Assembly (NCBI GenBank): GCA_946623205.1
Contig: CAMOQV010000019.1
Location: forward strand, 1-17,575
Direction of reading: 5' to 3'
Origin: an uncultured Clostridia bacterium
Lineage (GTDB): Bacteria > Bacillota > Clostridia > Christensenellales > UBA3700
Length of the DNA: 17,575 nt
The stretch's first letter is position 1. The number at the start of each line of letters is the position of its first letter. Positions 15,762 to 17,575 of this stretch are shown here, piece by piece. Below the pieces are notes generated by a model. It did not search any database, was not told the DNA's origin, and saw nothing but the letters and a program-made list of their open reading frames with translations. The position numbers and the translations under genes are program-made.

Positions 15762-16717
15762 TTCTAACTAAATGGAGACATGCTCAAGGTTTAATGATAG
15801 GAAACGATCATATTGAATCGAAAACTCCTTGCCAGGATAATTTATTCTATGCCGCAAAAAATGGAATACATGTAATAGCGGTATCTGACGGCGCTGGCTC
15901 AAAGCAAAAGTCTCAATTTGGCTCCGAAATTGCCACAAAGACGGTCTGCAATTATTTAATCGAAGAATTTGACAACATATATCTATCTTTTGAATCTTAT
16001 GGCAAATCTAAAGACGAAATTAAAGAATCTAGAAGATTAGCAAAAGAGTCAATCTTTAACATAGTTAAAAAAAGCATTCTAGAAAAGGCACAAGAATTGC
16101 AAGTAGATTTTGACGAGCTTGCTTGTACATTATTATTTGTTGCTAAAAAAGATGAAAAATATATTTGTGGTCATATTGGTGATGGTGTTATTTGTGCGTT
16201 ATACAATTCTGGCGAATCAGAAACGCTAAAGGTATTATCTCACCCAGAAAATGGTGAACAAATAAATATTACATTCTTTATGACCGATCCAGATGCTGTT
16301 GATCACTTTAGAGTTAACACTTTTAAAGAAACAAATATAACAGGGTTGATGTTAATGAGTGATGGACCAGAAGAAGTTTTATATCATCCAATTAATGGTA
16401 TGCACATAAACTGTCTAAAATTGTTCCATAATTTTAACCATCATACAGAGCAAGATTATAATGAAATATTAAATAATTTCTTAAAAAATCAAGTTGGAAA
16501 ATACAGCTATGACGATTTAAGTATAAATATTTTATATTTATCTACCATAGATTCTGATGTGGATGCAGAAGAAGTTGTTAAAGATTTTGTAATGGATATT
16601 AAGAATCTAAAACAAATAGAAGATGTCTCATCTTATGCGAAATTTTTAGATGGGACAACTCAGTATAAAGACAAGGATGATTTATCATCGTATTGGGGAT
16701 TTAAATGGCAAAAGTAA
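15758..16717 (+). CDS. PP2C-family serine/threonine protein phosphatase
   Basis: A 319-residue metal-dependent phosphatase without membrane segments. The opening WRHAQGLMIGNDH...PCQDN is typical of the PP2C_2 subgroup. Metal-binding residues are D27 (CQDN), D44-G45 (VSDGAGS), D202 (LMSDGPEE) and D253 (YDDLS, 251-255). GHIGDG (138-143) is the conserved central strand-turn. All the main motifs are intact, so activity is expected. The C-terminal 60 residues or so (after about 260) are charged and helical and may bind a partner. Together with the VWA gene upstream and the kinase gene downstream it matches the E. coli YegL-YegK-YegI / TerY-P gene set. Its likely job is to reverse the kinase's phosphorylation. 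Confidence 0.9.
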   Translation: MILTKWRHAQGLMIGNDHIESKTPCQDNLFYAAKNGIHVIAVSDGAGSKQKSQFGSEIATKTVCNYLIEEFDNIYLSFESYGKSKDEIKESRRLAKESIFNIVKKSILEKAQELQVDFDELACTLLFVAKKDEKYICGHIGDGVICALYNSGESETLKVLSHPENGEQINITFFMTDPDAVDHFRVNTFKETNITGLMLMSDGPEEVLYHPINGMHINCLKLFHNFNHHTEQDYNEILNNFLKNQVGKYSYDDLSINILYLSTIDSDVDAEEVVKDFVMDIKNLKQIEDVSSYAKFLDGTTQYKDKDDLSSYWGFKWQK

Positions 16718-17575
16718 ATAGACTTTATTACATCGATGAATCCGTATTTTCAACAGAGAAGTTTTATTCTTTGTTATATGTTTTAATCTCTGATGATAAA
16801 GTAGAGCCATATTTTGCTGTTGATTCTGAAATTCAAAATAATATTAATAATTATTTAAGCATGGGGTTATATGATGATGCATATAACATACAAACTTATT
16901 TATTCTTCTTTGCTAATAAGAAAAAGCTTGAATATGTAAATACAAATGGACTTTTAGATTTAGAAGACTTTATGCAAAAGAGCACAAAATACAATGAAGT
17001 ATATGTGCTAACGCAACAAGAAAAAGTATATGAAGCATTTAAGGGATTAAAGACAAAAATCCCATCACTTAAAATCTTCAGCGTAAAGCATAGAAATCTT
17101 GTTGAATGGAAGATTGTAGAAAGAACAACATATAAAGCGTTCTTTGTAGAAAAAGATAACTTTATAAATAGTCTAGATATAGAGAAAATAGACTATGTCT
17201 ATTCTCCAAAATATGGATATTTAAAACTGGATAAGCAAAAGGCAATGAGCGGTGGTGAAGGTATATGTTACAAAACATACAGAGGCTTCTTTGTAAAGCT
17301 ATATAATCAAAACCATCTAAACTATGTAAATTTGAAGAAGTTGCAAACAATGTGCCAGATGGATATTTCTAACGATTTTATCTTATGGCCATTAGATATT
17401 GTGTACTATAACAACAATTTTGCCGGCTACGTTATGAAGGAATTGAAAGACGCAATAAATATCGATGATATGCGTGATCAAGGCTTTAGAGTTGGTGAAA
17501 TGATGCCTTTAGATAGATATAAAATTTGTTTAAATTTCTTAAAACAAGTTGATTATCTACATAGAAAAAACATAT
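16705..17575 (+). CDS. Hanks-type serine/threonine protein kinase with unassigned N-terminal domain (partial, 3' end outside the window)
   Basis: The reading frame is open from the ATG at 16705 to the window end (290 codons seen), so its stop is outside. Residues about 180-290 are the kinase N-lobe: glycine loop SGGEGICYKTY (182-192), ATP lysine K198 in FFVKLY, hinge-like GYVMKEL (241-247), and YLHRKNI (284-290), which normally leads straight into the HxD catalytic loop just beyond the window. The GGEGxxY loop and GYVM hinge resemble the YegI/TerY-P kinase group. Residues 1-165 form a separate domain that I cannot assign: YYIDESVF (8-15), a strand-helix pattern, and VYVLTQQEKVYEAFKGL (99-115) followed by LKIFSV, suggesting a Rossmann- or PIN-like fold. 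GGGGA at 16695-16699 is its ribosome site. It overlaps the phosphatase gene by 13 bp. Confidence 0.88.
   Translation, partial: MAKVNRLYYIDESVFSTEKFYSLLYVLISDDKVEPYFAVDSEIQNNINNYLSMGLYDDAYNIQTYLFFFANKKKLEYVNTNGLLDLEDFMQKSTKYNEVYVLTQQEKVYEAFKGLKTKIPSLKIFSVKHRNLVEWKIVERTTYKAFFVEKDNFINSLDIEKIDYVYSPKYGYLKLDKQKAMSGGEGICYKTYRGFFVKLYNQNHLNYVNLKKLQTMCQMDISNDFILWPLDIVYYNNNFAGYVMKELKDAINIDDMRDQGFRVGEMMPLDRYKICLNFLKQVDYLHRKNI

Noticed and set aside
1..17575. TGA recoding, tRNA or rRNA genes, CRISPR array, insertion sequences
   Set aside because: TGA acts as stop in several conserved genes (for example hisC, hisA and hisF) and tryptophans are TGG. No cloverleaf, spaced repeats, transposase or terminal inverted repeats were seen.

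Overview
The window is AT-rich and densely coding. Every gene I can support lies on the + strand, and the only intergenic gap longer than a few bases is 107 bp (7550-7656). Gene content and order (a TrpR-like YerC protein, then hisZ-G-D-C-B-H-A-F-IE; strong GAGG/AGGAGG ribosome sites; AGA-rich arginine codons; InlB/List-Bact repeats; TGA used as a stop) point to a low-GC Bacillota, probably Clostridia-like. The species cannot be told from the sequence.

Region 1 (30-7549) is one polycistronic histidine biosynthesis operon. It holds ten genes, with start/stop overlaps or gaps of 1-7 nt throughout. A TrpR/YerC-type regulator comes first. It is followed by the two-subunit ATP phosphoribosyltransferase (HisZ with short HisG), then HisD, HisC, HisB, HisH, HisA, HisF and a fused HisIE. 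Every step from PRPP to histidine is covered except histidinol-phosphate phosphatase, which must be encoded elsewhere. A rho-independent terminator at 7571-7601 closes the operon.

Region 2 (7618 to the window end) begins with a sigma-A-type promoter. This promoter is so close to the first start codon that the rarA mRNA should be nearly leaderless. A perfect GC-rich inverted repeat abuts its -35 box. The genes that follow also overlap or nearly touch: rarA (replication-associated AAA+ ATPase), an ABC-2 type ATPase plus its 12-segment permease, ruvX/yqgF, a secreted membrane-anchored protein with InlB-type repeats, an unrecognised three-TM protein with a long cytosolic part, a von Willebrand A (TerY-like) protein, a PP2C phosphatase, and a Hanks-type protein kinase cut by the window end.

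The most interesting part is 11917-17575. It is a VWA + PP2C + kinase triad, the same combination as TerY-P / E. coli YegL-YegK-YegI. Here it is translationally coupled to a surface protein and an unknown membrane protein. I infer a transmembrane phospho-signalling system. The VWA protein has an altered metal site, and the kinase carries an unassigned N-terminal domain of about 165 residues.
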